A program made the translations under genes and the position numbers. Of a stretch of DNA of 64,000 nucleotides, positions 53,433 through 63,617 are shown piece after piece (within the stretch, counting starts at the first letter, position 1; each line of letters begins with the position of its first letter). The DNA is taken from NCBI GenBank assembly GCA_023954715.1, contig JAGSHD010000001.1, forward strand, positions 1 to 64,000, written 5' to 3'. The notes beneath the pieces were generated by a model. The model was not told the DNA's origin and searched no databases. It was given only the letters and a program-made list of their open reading frames with translations. Source of the stretch: Candidatus Cloacimonadota bacterium (GTDB taxonomy: Bacteria; Muiribacteriota; UBA6191).

Positions 53433-54899
53433 TTATAAACTCACAGCCACTTGATTACAAAAAGTAACTAATTGTTGAGGGAAGATCCCAAAATACATCA
53501 TACCGATCAAACATAGCCACATACCAACTTTTGAAGAGTTAGCCACCTCAAGAGGGGTGTTATGAGATTCATCTCCATCAATGTACATAGCTCGTAATAC
53601 ATTTAAATAATAAAACAAAGAGACTGTCGTAGCAATCAATGCGAAAAATACTAAAGTAAAGTACTTGGATTTAATGGCTGCGGCAAACACATAAAACTTT
53701 GCAAAGAAACCTGACATGGGAGGAATTCCGCATAAGCTTAAAATACCGATAGTCGCTACCATAGCCACAAAAGGAGACCTTTTAGAAAGACCATAAAAGT
53801 CTGCCATATCGTCTCCATCATGTTTTGAAACACAAGCAATTACTATGAAAATACTCAAAGTAGTAAATACATACGATACTAAAAAATATAACAAGGCAGA
53901 TGTCCCTACATCATTCGTAGCTATGATTCCCATGACCAAATAACTAACTTGTCCAATAGAAGAGTAAGCCATTAGACGTTTCATATTTGTTTGCCATACT
54001 GCGATTAAATTACCAAAAATCATAGAAACAATAGCACAGATTAAGAAAAACTTGACCCATACAGGGTTCATCTGTGTAAATGCAACACTAGTCAAACGGA
54101 TCAATACCATAAAACCAGCTGCTTTTGAAGACACAGATAAAAAAGCAGATATAGGAGTTGGTGCTCCTTGAAGTACATCAGGAGCCCACATGTGAAATGG
54201 TGCTAAACTTAATTTAAAAGCAAAACCAATACAAATCAACACAACGCCTGCGTAAAGAAAGTTAGTATTTCCGCTTTCACCGATTGTAGATATCACTGTA
54301 GCGATCTGAGCGTAGTTAGTTGTACCACAAGCACCATAAACTAATACGATTCCGTATAACATAAGTGCTGAGAAAGATGCCCCTAACAAAAAGTACTTTA
54401 ACCCTGCTTCTAAGGAGTATTTATTATCTGTAAAATAAGCACTAAGAGCATATAAACACATAGATGCAGTCTCTAAAGATACAAAAAATGTTAGAAGTTC
54501 TTGAGCTGATACCATAAACATCAATCCGCATGTGGCAAAAATTAAGAGCGCATAAAACTCCGTGATTTTTTTAGTTCTCTTTTGAATATAATCCCAAGAC
54601 AAAAGGGTAGTTAAGACTAAACTAACCAATAATAATCTTGAACCAAATAAAGACAAATAATCATTTGAGTAGGTCGCAAATTTACCAAGAGATGTCTCAA
54701 AACCATTAAACAAACTATTCAATAAACTTGATTCACCGATGAACGGAAAAGCAAAAGAAACTGTCAGAATCAACATGGCTCCAGAGACGGTTATCGCAGG
54801 AACAATATGCTCCTTTTTTTCTTTTAGAAAAAAGTCAGAACAAAGTACAAATAAGGCTAGAAGGGCCGTCAAAAATTCGGGTGCTATAAAAAAATCCAT
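53433..54899 (-). CDS. nuoN: NADH-quinone oxidoreductase subunit N
   Basis: 488 residues, about 14 membrane helices. Antiporter-like landmarks: FFVSLETASMCLYAL with the conserved Glu in helix 5, YFLLGASFSALMLYGI, FKLSLAPFHMWAPDVLQGAP (helix 7-8 Lys region) and IGILSLCGIPPMSGFFAKF. One of three proton-pumping membrane subunits. Last gene of the operon, 8 bases after nuoM; AGGTAG ribosome site. Confidence 0.95.
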   Translation of the reverse strand: MDFFIAPEFLTALLALFVLCSDFFLKEKKEHIVPAITVSGAMLILTVSFAFPFIGESSLLNSLFNGFETSLGKFATYSNDYLSLFGSRLLLVSLVLTTLLSWDYIQKRTKKITEFYALLIFATCGLMFMVSAQELLTFFVSLETASMCLYALSAYFTDNKYSLEAGLKYFLLGASFSALMLYGIVLVYGACGTTNYAQIATVISTIGESGNTNFLYAGVVLICIGFAFKLSLAPFHMWAPDVLQGAPTPISAFLSVSSKAAGFMVLIRLTSVAFTQMNPVWVKFFLICAIVSMIFGNLIAVWQTNMKRLMAYSSIGQVSYLVMGIIATNDVGTSALLYFLVSYVFTTLSIFIVIACVSKHDGDDMADFYGLSKRSPFVAMVATIGILSLCGIPPMSGFFAKFYVFAAAIKSKYFTLVFFALIATTVSLFYYLNVLRAMYIDGDESHNTPLEVANSSKVGMWLCLIGMMYFGIFPQQLVTFCNQVAVSL

Positions 54900-54907
54900 T
54901 GTTCTAC

Positions 54908-56443
54908 CTACAATCCAAGGTTTCTAAAAACTGGTAAAAGTCCGTCGTAAATAAATCTTACTGTATACGCTGGGTAAACTCCGATTAACAATATAAATGC
55001 CATCAAAATAGACATGGCTGTTTTTTCGGTTGTATTGGCATCCGTTAAAGTAGCAAAGTACTTATTTTTTTCGATCTCAAACGGTCCATAAAAGATTTTT
55101 TGAACACCTCGTAAAATATAGATTGCTGTAAAAACAACTGAGACACATGCAACTACTGCGATCCATTGAAATGCAGGTAACTTAGCTTGCACTGTACCCA
55201 TAAAGACCATAACTTCAGCAGCAAAACCACTTAAACCAGGTAATCCTAAAGATGCAAAGCCAGCAAAGGTAAACGCTACGGTTGCGAAAGGCATTCGTTT
55301 TACAATGCCACCCATTTTTGTAATATCTCGTGTATGTAAGCGACCATAGATAATTCCGATCAAGCCGAAAAACAATCCAGTCATCATACCGTGTGAAATC
55401 ATTTGTAATACAGATCCCTGAATAGACTCAACAGTCATTGCACATATACCTAAGTTGACAATACCCATGTGAGACACAGACGAATAAGCGACGATATATT
55501 TTAAATCTGTTTGACTCATGGCAGCCAAAGCTCCATACACAATGTTAATCAAGGTCAACAATGCAAATGTTAAAGCCCAATATTGTGCTCCATCTGGTAA
55601 TAAAGCTAAACCCACTCGGATAATCCCGAATGCTCCAAGTTTCATCAATACACCAGCGTGTAACATAGATACAGCTGTTGGTGCAGAAGCATGACCATCA
55701 GGAGACCAAGTATGAAAAGGAAACAATCCAGATAGAACCCCAAATCCCATAAAAATGGCTGGGTACATTAAGATTTGAAAGTTAATCTTGTATCCGAAAA
55801 TCATGACATCTTCTTGAAACAAGTTTGGATATATTTTCATAGCATCCATCATGGTAACTAAATTGAAACTTAACTCACCTGTTGTATTAAAAAATGACCA
55901 ATATATTGCTAGCAAGGCTACCAGTATTAAAGCTGATCCAAACAAAAGCATCAAAGTTAGCTTCATGGCTGCGTATTCTTTTTGCCCTGTTCCCCATACC
56001 CCGATTAAAAGATACATTGGTAAAACAGCAATTTCATAAAATAAGAAAAACATGAAAAGGTCATAGGACAAAAATACCCCAAAAACTCCTCCAGCCAATA
56101 TTAGCAATAAGGCGAAGTACTCTTTGGCACGATCTTCAATACCGTAAGAGGATAAAACACCGCAAAATAGAATGACAGCATTTAAAACACATAAAACCGC
56201 TCCCATACCATCCATAGCAAGATAATACTCAATGCCTAACTCTTTAACCCAAGTGAACTGCTCAACAAATTGTAAGCCTCCCCCTTTCTGAAACTTTATC
56301 AATAACAAAAATGATAAAACAACAGTAACGAAAGATGCTCCGGTTGAAATTGCACGAATAGCAAACTTATTTTCTTTTGGTGTACAGATAACAAATATAG
56401 CTGCTATTACCGGTACTAAAACGATTAAACTTAAAGGTCCCAT
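54908..56443 (-). CDS. nuoM: NADH-quinone oxidoreductase subunit M
   Basis: 511 residues, 14 helices. FFLFYEIAVLPMYLLIGVWG has the key Glu of helix 5; LFPFHTWSPDGHASAPTAVS and VAYSSVSHMGIVNLGI are the antiporter-like signatures with Lys/His pumping residues. ALGLPGLSGFAAEVMVF near 410 is typical of NuoM. Second pumping module. 10 bases from nuoL. Confidence 0.95.
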   Translation of the reverse strand: MGPLSLIVLVPVIAAIFVICTPKENKFAIRAISTGASFVTVVLSFLLLIKFQKGGGLQFVEQFTWVKELGIEYYLAMDGMGAVLCVLNAVILFCGVLSSYGIEDRAKEYFALLLILAGGVFGVFLSYDLFMFFLFYEIAVLPMYLLIGVWGTGQKEYAAMKLTLMLLFGSALILVALLAIYWSFFNTTGELSFNLVTMMDAMKIYPNLFQEDVMIFGYKINFQILMYPAIFMGFGVLSGLFPFHTWSPDGHASAPTAVSMLHAGVLMKLGAFGIIRVGLALLPDGAQYWALTFALLTLINIVYGALAAMSQTDLKYIVAYSSVSHMGIVNLGICAMTVESIQGSVLQMISHGMMTGLFFGLIGIIYGRLHTRDITKMGGIVKRMPFATVAFTFAGFASLGLPGLSGFAAEVMVFMGTVQAKLPAFQWIAVVACVSVVFTAIYILRGVQKIFYGPFEIEKNKYFATLTDANTTEKTAMSILMAFILLIGVYPAYTVRFIYDGLLPVFRNLGL

Positions 56444-56453
56444 AATCTAAGCC

Positions 56454-58394
56454 TTAATTTATAAACAGAGTACAAATAAAAATAACTGTACTTGTTAGTC
56501 CTACAAAAATGTATGTGTGTAATACGCCCGTTTGTGTCTGTTTTAAAACTCTAGCTGAAGCATGGGTTAAATAATCCCAGCCATCTACTAAAACTCCATC
56601 TACAATTTTTTTATCAAAAGTAGCACAAATCCAACTCACAACTAAAAGAATGTTTCTTATGCAATAATCCCATATCTCATCCATGAAATATTTTTTCTCC
56701 AAAACAAAATGTGGAAAAACAAATGCTTTAGAAATAGCTTCGGGAGAAATAACTTTTTTATGGAATATGGCATAAGCAGATCCAAATCCAAGAATGACGA
56801 TTACAATTGAAGTAATATATGCTGACATTCCTAGTGGCTCCATGGTCATCTGACCACCAGACAAGAAGATTGTAAAGTCTTGCTGAACCCATCCAACAAA
56901 GATAGAACAAATTGCTAATACTACCAATGGAAAAGTCATTGTAAAAGAAGACTCATGAGGAGTACCTTCACCACGATATTCACCGCAAAATACGTAAATC
57001 AAACATCTTGCCATATAAAATGATGTTAAGAATGCTGTGATTGTCCCTAGTATATATAAGCCGTGAAATCCATTTACATGAGCTGCATGTATAATCGCAT
57101 CTTTTGAATAGAACCCTGCAAATGGAGGAAAACCACATAATGCTAAAGTACCAATTAAAAATGTTATAGAGGTAATTTTGGCATATTTACCCATGTTACC
57201 CATTTGACGAATATCATTGGTATGAGCTGCATGGATTAAAGATCCAGCTCCTAAAAATAACAATGCCTTAAAAAATGCATGGGTAAATAGATGAAATACT
57301 CCTGTAGCCGGATTACCAGCGACAATTGCACCTTCAATACCCATACCCATTACCATATATCCTAATTGAGATAATGTAGAGTAAGCTAAAATCTTTTTCA
57401 CATCAAATTGTACGATAGCAATCGTTGCTGCAAATAAAGCAGTAAATCCACCGATGTAGGCAATGATTTCCATTTCGTTGCCACTGTGAAAAAGTGGAAA
57501 ACATCTTGCCAGCATAAAAACACCAGCAGTTACCATAGTAGCTGCATGAATCAAAGCAGAAACTGGAGTAGGGCCTTCCATGGCATCTGGTAACCAGATA
57601 TGAAATGGAAACTGTCCTGATTTACCCATAGCTCCCATAAAAATCATTAAAGAGAACATTGGTAAAAATGGAAAGGTAAATAATCCAACTTTGACGATAC
57701 CGCTTAACTCATCAACTCTTGTTGACAATGTAAAAAAGTTAAAGTCATGGGCAACCCAAGCAAGTAAAACTAATCCAACCATAAAACCAAAGTCAGCAAA
57801 ACGAGTTACAATAAATGCCTTTTTTGCAGCATCTCCTGCAGACTTTTTATTAATATAAAAGCCAATCAAAAGATAAGAACATAATCCCACTAACTCCCAA
57901 AAGATAAACATTTGCATGAAGTTGTTAGAAGAGACCATTCCTAGCATAGAAAAAGTAAATAAAGACAAATACAAGAAGAATCTAGCCTTACCAGGATCTC
58001 CATGCATATAACCAATTGAGTAAATATGAATCAGTGTGGCAATGGATGCAACCATAGCTAACATCATTACAGAAAGGGGATCCAAAAATACACCGATATT
58101 AATGGAGAAACCTTTTTGAATTGCTGACTGATAACTAGGATCTAAAGGTAGCCACTCAAAGTATGAAGAGTAATCTTGCCAATTTTGGGCTGTAACCAAA
58201 AAGTCTTTTGGGTGAGTCCAAACCGTATAAAAAATCTTCCAGGATATTAAAGCAGAGCCAGCCATAAATAGGGTCGCTAGTCGACTTGTGATCCAAGCTG
58301 ATTTTCTAAAAAAGAAGAAATTAATGATAAAGGCTAAAAAGGGTAGTCCAGGAACTAACCAAGCGAGATTTAATAATGTTGATAATTCGATCAT
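56454..58394 (-). CDS. nuoL: NADH-quinone oxidoreductase subunit L
   Basis: 646 residues, about 16 helices. MFIFWELVGLCSYLLIGFY (Glu), GKSGQFPFHIWLPDAMEGPTP (Lys), STLSQLGYMVMGMG and HAFFKALLFLGAGSLIHA match NuoL. The C-terminal region ending YIFVGLTSTVIFICTLFI provides the long lateral helix and final span. Distal proton-pumping subunit. 7 bases from nuoK. Confidence 0.95.
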   Translation of the reverse strand: MIELSTLLNLAWLVPGLPFLAFIINFFFFRKSAWITSRLATLFMAGSALISWKIFYTVWTHPKDFLVTAQNWQDYSSYFEWLPLDPSYQSAIQKGFSINIGVFLDPLSVMMLAMVASIATLIHIYSIGYMHGDPGKARFFLYLSLFTFSMLGMVSSNNFMQMFIFWELVGLCSYLLIGFYINKKSAGDAAKKAFIVTRFADFGFMVGLVLLAWVAHDFNFFTLSTRVDELSGIVKVGLFTFPFLPMFSLMIFMGAMGKSGQFPFHIWLPDAMEGPTPVSALIHAATMVTAGVFMLARCFPLFHSGNEMEIIAYIGGFTALFAATIAIVQFDVKKILAYSTLSQLGYMVMGMGIEGAIVAGNPATGVFHLFTHAFFKALLFLGAGSLIHAAHTNDIRQMGNMGKYAKITSITFLIGTLALCGFPPFAGFYSKDAIIHAAHVNGFHGLYILGTITAFLTSFYMARCLIYVFCGEYRGEGTPHESSFTMTFPLVVLAICSIFVGWVQQDFTIFLSGGQMTMEPLGMSAYITSIVIVILGFGSAYAIFHKKVISPEAISKAFVFPHFVLEKKYFMDEIWDYCIRNILLVVSWICATFDKKIVDGVLVDGWDYLTHASARVLKQTQTGVLHTYIFVGLTSTVIFICTLFIN

Positions 58395-58401
58395 AACAAT
58401 A

Positions 58402-58710
58402 TCACCACTTCATTAAATTGACTTCATCAACGTCAATTGTTTTAAATTTTTTGAAGAGATTAATCATAATAGCTAAAGCAATGGCAGTTTCTGCTGCTGC
58501 TACAGTTATTATAAATATAACCATGATTTGCCCAATAACCCCGTCTGGATGTAAAAAGCGATTAAAAGCAACTGCTGTAAGGTTGATGCCATTAAATATG
58601 ATCTCTAAAGATATCAACATACCTATAGCAGATTTTCTTACCATCATACCGAGATAACCTATACAGATTAATATTGCCCCTAATACTAAATAGTGAGTCA
58701 GAGTAATCAT
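58402..58710 (-). CDS. nuoK: NADH-quinone oxidoreductase subunit K
   Basis: 102 residues, three helices. ISLEIIFNGINLTAVAFNRF holds one conserved Glu and VAAAETAIALAIMINLFK the other, both used in the proton path. Starts at the last base of the nuoJ stop codon (1-base overlap). Confidence 0.95.
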   Translation of the reverse strand: MITLTHYLVLGAILICIGYLGMMVRKSAIGMLISLEIIFNGINLTAVAFNRFLHPDGVIGQIMVIFIITVAAAETAIALAIMINLFKKFKTIDVDEVNLMKW

Positions 58711-59225
58711 TATTTCACGCCCTTTCTAACTAAAGCAGAAGTTGCTATGAGTACAGCTAGCAAAAGTACAGACAAGATATCAAAGGAGAGTAAAAACTGA
58801 TTTAACAAGCTCTCTCCTAAAATCTTTGGTGAAGATAAAAATCCCACACTATTTATCTGTAGATTTGGGTAGGCACTAGAGAAAATTTTGATAAATACAA
58901 AGCCTAATGAAAATATTGAAACTCCGGCAGCTACGATCATTTCAGTAGATCTAAGCCTTTCACTATTTTCAGCTCCCATTTGATAGATCATCATAATTCC
59001 AAACAAGATTAAAACTGTAATCCCACCGGCGTATACTAAGACCTGTAAAGCAGCCAAGAATGGCATATTCATTTGTAGAAATAACCCTGCAACAGACAAT
59101 AGTAATAAAATAAAGCTCAAAGCACATTTAAAAAAGTCTTTCATAAATGTGGCACTCAGCGCTGAAAAAATACTACTAGCTGCTAGAACATAAAAAAGTA
59201 ATTGAGAAAAAGTGGATTCATTCAT
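58710..59225 (-). CDS. nuoJ: NADH-quinone oxidoreductase subunit J
   Basis: 171 residues, five helices. LALLQVLVYAGGITVLILFG-type helix 3 is visible as ALQVLVYAGGITVLILFGIM, the segment whose pi-bulge couples quinone reduction to pumping. 1-base overlaps with nuoI and nuoK. Confidence 0.95.
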   Translation of the reverse strand: MNESTFSQLLFYVLAASSIFSALSATFMKDFFKCALSFILLLLSVAGLFLQMNMPFLAALQVLVYAGGITVLILFGIMMIYQMGAENSERLRSTEMIVAAGVSIFSLGFVFIKIFSSAYPNLQINSVGFLSSPKILGESLLNQFLLSFDILSVLLLAVLIATSALVRKGVK

Positions 59226-59740
59226 TAAAATAACCTCTTCATTTTGGCTTCCATGTCTTTAATTTCTTGATCACTTAACTCTTTTAAGTCATTGCCTTTT
59301 TTCATGTCTGTAACCATTTCAACGTTCATTTTTGAACGATCAAAAAATGGAAACTCATGGATTGGTGCCATAAAAATTGCATCATCATTACATGCTTCTA
59401 CACATAAATTACAAAATTCACATTTGGCATAATCTAGGGTATATGTAATCGCTATTTTTTGTTTTGGATTTTCAGGATGTTTACCTCTAGTCAAAGTTAT
59501 ACATCCCGGTGGGCAAGCACGAATACAACCCATACATGTTGTACAATTGCTATAACCATCATCATCAAACTGAGCTTGCACATAACCAAAAGTATGATCA
59601 AGGTCTAATGTTTCTTCTGGGTATTGAACTGTAGTTGCTTCGTCTTTTGCAAGAACCCCAAACATTGTTTTTAGAGTAATTGACATACCTTGCAATAATG
59701 CAATTGCCCCATTAAATATGTCTTTAAAGTATTTTTCCAT
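59225..59740 (-). CDS. nuoI: NADH-quinone oxidoreductase subunit I (2x 4Fe-4S)
   Basis: 171 residues. CTTCMGCIRACPPGCI and CEFCNLCVEACNDDAI bind clusters N6a and N6b, which carry electrons towards NuoB. In the second motif the usual Pro after the fourth Cys is Asn. In complexes without NuoEFG this peripheral arm subunit lies near the electron entry point. The C-terminal tail is charged (LKELSDQEIKDMEAKMKR) and is a candidate docking surface, by inference. Confidence 0.95.
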   Translation of the reverse strand: MEKYFKDIFNGAIALLQGMSITLKTMFGVLAKDEATTVQYPEETLDLDHTFGYVQAQFDDDGYSNCTTCMGCIRACPPGCITLTRGKHPENPKQKIAITYTLDYAKCEFCNLCVEACNDDAIFMAPIHEFPFFDRSKMNVEMVTDMKKGNDLKELSDQEIKDMEAKMKRLF

Positions 59741-59744
59741 GGAT

Positions 59745-60785
59745 TTACCCTTTGATCAACGCGCTGATTACAGCCATAATTAATAAGTTTACCATGCTAA
59801 TAGGAATCAGCACTTTCCAACAAAACACCATTAACTGATCGATACGTAGTCTTGGAAATGTCCATCGAAACCACATCATTGTAAACAATAAAAGTGCTAC
59901 TTTAGCTGCAAACCAACCAAGGCCCCAAACGGTGTATAGTATAGATCCTACTTCAAAAGGTAAAAAACCAAAAGGAGCTAACCATCCACCCATAAATATG
60001 ACAACAGTTAAACTACATGCCAACATCATAGCGATGTACTCTCCAAAGAAAAACATGGCAAACTTTATACCGGCATACTCTGTATGAAATCCAGCTACTA
60101 GTTCTGACTCGGCTTCAACAAGATCAAAAGGAGCACGGTTACACTCAGCAGTAGCTGCGATAAAAAAGATAATAAAACTTACCGGAGCATATAAGATGTT
60201 CCAGCCGTGAGTTTGCTGATACAAAACAGTCTCTCTTAATGAAAGCGTCTCTGTAAAACACAGTACTCCAAGTAGGGCGATAATCATTGGTATTTCGTAA
60301 CTAATCATCTGTGCCGTTGCTCTTAATGCACCGAGCAAGGAGTAGCGATTTACAGAGGCATAACCAGCTATTAAGATTCCGACTACTGAAAACCCAGTTA
60401 GAGCAAATACATAGATAATACCTAACTGAAAATCCACAACTTGAACTCCATCGGCAAAAGGTACAGTTGCAAATGCTGCAAAAGGAGCTGCCACTGCAAT
60501 ACAAGGCGCTAGATTAAATAAAAACTTCATGATTTGATCATGAACGATATCTTCTTTTCTAATCAGTTTGATACCATCTGCAATCATTTGAAGCAATCCA
60601 CGAGGGCCTACTCTATTTGGCCCCAATCTAGATTGCATCCAAGCAGATACTTTTCTTTCTAAAAAAATTAAACTCATTACACATAAAGCAGATACACCCA
60701 AGATCAAGGTGGAGCAAATTGCTCCATAAATCAAACTTTGGATATATGGCTGTGTGGAGAGCGATTCTGCAAACTTTTGAATCAT
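59745..60785 (-). CDS. nuoH: NADH-quinone oxidoreductase subunit H
   Basis: 346 residues, eight helices. WMQSRLGPNRVGPRGLLQMI and EIPMIIALLGVL, then AECNRAPFDLVEAESELVAG, the cytoplasmic loop with acidic residues lining the quinone chamber. Overlaps nuoD by 4 bases (ATGA). Confidence 0.96.
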   Translation of the reverse strand: MIQKFAESLSTQPYIQSLIYGAICSTLILGVSALCVMSLIFLERKVSAWMQSRLGPNRVGPRGLLQMIADGIKLIRKEDIVHDQIMKFLFNLAPCIAVAAPFAAFATVPFADGVQVVDFQLGIIYVFALTGFSVVGILIAGYASVNRYSLLGALRATAQMISYEIPMIIALLGVLCFTETLSLRETVLYQQTHGWNILYAPVSFIIFFIAATAECNRAPFDLVEAESELVAGFHTEYAGIKFAMFFFGEYIAMMLACSLTVVIFMGGWLAPFGFLPFEVGSILYTVWGLGWFAAKVALLLFTMMWFRWTFPRLRIDQLMVFCWKVLIPISMVNLLIMAVISALIKG

Positions 60786-61906
60786 CGGTCTACATCTCCT
60801 AACACAATGTCAATAGAGCCCAAAATGACAATCAAGTCAGCTACGAGCCCTCCCTTGGCGATTGTATTTATTACTGAAAGATTAGAAAAACTAGGTGCTC
60901 TAAATTTGACTCTATGAGGTTTATTTTTACCATCGGACTCCATATATACGCCAAACTGACCTCTTGGAGCCTCAATCTTTACATAAGCCTCACCTTTTTT
61001 AGGCTTAAAAATTGGTTTCATTTTTGGCATGATTTCGCCATCTTGTAGTTTTTCAAGAGCTTGTTCAACTATTTTTAAAGACTCACCCATCTCTTTCATA
61101 CGAACTAAATAGCGTCCATAACAGTCTGGATGATTGTTGCTAGCTACCTCAAAATCAAGTTGATCATAAGGTAAATAAGAGCAGTTTTTACGTAAATCTT
61201 GAGCCAAACCTGTAGATCGAAGCATAGGTCCTGTAACTCCAAAAGATAGAGCTGTCTCTCTTGACATAGTACCTACATTTTTAGTTCGCTCGTGAAAAAT
61301 AGGGTTTCCACCTAATAAAGTTTCGTACTCTTTTAATTTAGCCGGAAACAACTTAATAAACTCATTTGTTTTTTTAATAAATGTCTTGTCTACATCTCTA
61401 GCAACGCCACCGATTCGGATATAACCATAGGTTAGTCTTGAGCCTGAAGCTTGCTCTAAAATATCTAAAACCAGCTCTCGCTCTCTTAAACCAAACATAA
61501 ACATGGTAAGAGCACCTGTATCAGCACCAAAAGCAGCCAACCATAAAAGATGAGAAGCGATACGATTTAACTCACATACGATGATACGAATCCACTGAGA
61601 CCGAACAGGAACCTCAATTTCACCAAGTTTTTCAGCAGCTAATGCATAACCTAAGTTATTTAACATAGCTCCTAGATAATCCATACGATCTGTCATAGGG
61701 ATACCCATTGGATAAGTACGGTTTTCGCAAATTTTTTCAAAACATCTATGTAGATAACCAATATCTGGCTCTACATTTTTAATAATTTCACCCTCAAGAG
61801 TTACTAAAAGTCTTAGTACACCATGTGTAGAAGGGTGCTGCGGTCCAATATTGATTAAATATTCTTCTGGTTTTAGCTGACTAGCCAGTTTCTCTTCGAA
61901 ATTCAT
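60782..61906 (-). CDS. nuoD: NADH-quinone oxidoreductase subunit D (49 kDa)
   Basis: 374 residues. Quinone-site residues appear in NIGPQHPSTHGVLRLLVTLE, with GYLHRCFEKICENRTYPMGI and LDILEQASGSRLTYGYIRIG. Not fused with NuoC, unlike many Bacteroidota and E. coli. Forms the quinone site with NuoB. Overlaps nuoC by 4 bases. Confidence 0.96.
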   Translation of the reverse strand: MNFEEKLASQLKPEEYLINIGPQHPSTHGVLRLLVTLEGEIIKNVEPDIGYLHRCFEKICENRTYPMGIPMTDRMDYLGAMLNNLGYALAAEKLGEIEVPVRSQWIRIIVCELNRIASHLLWLAAFGADTGALTMFMFGLRERELVLDILEQASGSRLTYGYIRIGGVARDVDKTFIKKTNEFIKLFPAKLKEYETLLGGNPIFHERTKNVGTMSRETALSFGVTGPMLRSTGLAQDLRKNCSYLPYDQLDFEVASNNHPDCYGRYLVRMKEMGESLKIVEQALEKLQDGEIMPKMKPIFKPKKGEAYVKIEAPRGQFGVYMESDGKNKPHRVKFRAPSFSNLSVINTIAKGGLVADLIVILGSIDIVLGDVDR

Positions 61907-62385
61907 ACTTTCATTCCTGAAATTTTGACAGGTTTTTTTACAAAAAATCCATCTCGTGAGTAATCTTTTAATAAGCCATGACCAACAAAGTCTTCTGGAG
62001 TTAAAATCCGTCTTAAATCAGGATGCTTTGAAAAATGAACACCAAATAAGTCGTAAATCTCTCTCTCTAACCAATTAGCTCCTTCAAAAAGTGAAACTAA
62101 TGATGCTACTTCTGGTTTTTTACGATTTAAACTTACTTTAAACCACACCATGTAATCTTGCTCAGTAGAAGAGGATAATGTGTAATTTACAACAATTGAC
62201 TCCTCGTCTGGATAGTCACTAGCACTTAATAAATCTAAGTAGTCACAAGGAATTTTTGGAGTTTCTTTGAGTAATTGAACTGCTGCAAAAATAGATGATG
62301 CTGGCACTTCATACTTAAAGTCTTCAATTTTGGTAATACCAAGATCAGATTTTTCTAAAAACTTATCTAAATCATTAACTTTCAT
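61903..62385 (-). CDS. nuoC: NADH-quinone oxidoreductase subunit C (30 kDa)
   Basis: 160 residues. GANWLEREIYDLFGVHFSKH, then PDLRRILTPEDFVGHGLLKD is the family signature (ERExxDxxGxxFxxHPxxRRIL). Structural subunit of the Q module. Confidence 0.95.
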   Translation of the reverse strand: MKVNDLDKFLEKSDLGITKIEDFKYEVPASSIFAAVQLLKETPKIPCDYLDLLSASDYPDEESIVVNYTLSSSTEQDYMVWFKVSLNRKKPEVASLVSLFEGANWLEREIYDLFGVHFSKHPDLRRILTPEDFVGHGLLKDYSRDGFFVKKPVKISGMKV

Positions 62386-62407
62386 TTTGGCCCTATTTTA
62401 TGGAATT

Positions 62408-62989
62408 TTATATTTCTGTTTCTTGTTTTATTTCAGAGGTATTAATTTGACCGGGAGTAGATCGATCTAACAAAGACTCTGTCATTATTTTATTTTGTAA
62501 TTGCATGATTCCTTGTACTAAAGCCTCTGGTCTTGGAGGACACCCAGGTATATGAACATCCACAGGTACTATTCGATCTACACCTTTTACTACAGTATAG
62601 GAGTCATAATAAAAAGGTCCGCCTCCAATAGCACAACTCCCCATAGAGATTACATATTTTGGTGAAGACATTTGATCATAAAGCAATTTTAACTTAGGCC
62701 CCATTTTTTCGGTCACTGTACCCGCAACAATCATAAGATCTGCTTGTCTGGGTGTTGAACGCATCACCTCAGCTCCAAATCGTGCCAAATCAAATCTAGA
62801 TGCCAGAGCTGCCATCATTTCAATGGCGCAGCAAGCTAAACCAAAGCCAAATGGCCATAAGGAGTTTTTTCGACCAGTGTTAAATATATAATCTAATTTT
62901 GTTACTAATATACCGCCACCAGGAATTGGTTGAACAATTGGCGCGTGATTCTCTGTACTTTCTACTATAGGGTTTTCGCTATTTTCCAT
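62408..62989 (-). CDS. nuoB: NADH-quinone oxidoreductase subunit B (cluster N2)
   Basis: 193 residues. [25 protein letters not shown] and [12 protein letters not shown] give the four Cys of the terminal N2 4Fe-4S cluster. An N-terminal extension of about 20 polar residues precedes [13 protein letters not shown]. Donates electrons to quinone. Confidence 0.96.
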   Translation of the reverse strand: MENSENPIVESTENHAPIVQPIPGGGILVTKLDYIFNTGRKNSLWPFGFGLACCAIEMMAALASRFDLARFGAEVMRSTPRQADLMIVAGTVTEKMGPKLKLLYDQMSSPKYVISMGSCAIGGGPFYYDSYTVVKGVDRIVPVDVHIPGCPPRPEALVQGIMQLQNKIMTESLLDRSTPGQINTSEIKQETEI

Positions 62990-62995
62990 AGTTTT

Positions 62996-63355
62996 TTACT
63001 CCCACCTTAGTTGATTTTTGTTCCATACGTAAGCAAGACCTATTCCGAGTAGAATTGTGAATAGGAAGATTTCTATCAATGCTAACCATGGGGCTTGTCC
63101 TTTTGCCATTAATAAAGGTAAAAACAATACTGTTTCCACATCAAAAATTACAAACAACAATGCAAAAATATAATAATGATTGTCAAATTGAATAAACTTA
63201 CTTGGGTTTGCCGGTGCTTGTCCACACTCGTATGGCATTTCTCCGCTTCGTTTTTGGAACTTTGGACTGAGTATATAATTAAGTACAAAGTTCATGATTA
63301 CAAAACCGAACCCCGTTAACAGAAAAACTATTGCTATTACACTATCAGACATCAT
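62996..63355 (-). CDS. nuoA: NADH-quinone oxidoreductase subunit A
   Basis: 119 residues, three helices. MPYECGQAPANPSKFIQF carries the conserved YECG loop at the quinone site, and LFVIFDVETVLFLPL the conserved DxE. First gene of the operon; AAAGGG ribosome site. The ATG at 63352 is an alternative start. Confidence 0.95.
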   Translation of the reverse strand: MMSDSVIAIVFLLTGFGFVIMNFVLNYILSPKFQKRSGEMPYECGQAPANPSKFIQFDNHYYIFALLFVIFDVETVLFLPLLMAKGQAPWLALIEIFLFTILLGIGLAYVWNKNQLRWE

Positions 63356-63372
63356 AACCCTTTCAAGATATA

Positions 63373-63401
63373 TAAATACTCTACTAACTTAATTAAATCA
63401 A
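63373..63401 (-). promoter_or_regulatory. Candidate promoter of the nuo operon
   Basis: On the minus strand TTGATT, a 17-base spacer and TATTTA, ending about 18 bases before the nuoA start. The -10 is only 4 of 6, so this is tentative. The 262-bp gap also drives the divergent oxidoreductase gene, possibly from TAATATAATA near 63560. Confidence 0.35.
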
Positions 63402-63617
63402 AATTTTAATATTTAGACCCTATAAGTTAATGTTTATATAATATATGGAAGTCGTAAATAGGGCAACCAAAATATTGATCCGCGAGGTTTTCTCAAAGAT
63501 TGACAAGTTACCACCTATAAATAATCACTTGGAATAGTTTTTGCATCACTGCTTACTTAATATAATAAAGCTATCGTAATAGCATGTTCTCTAAATTAAT
63601 ACGAAGGAGTAATACCA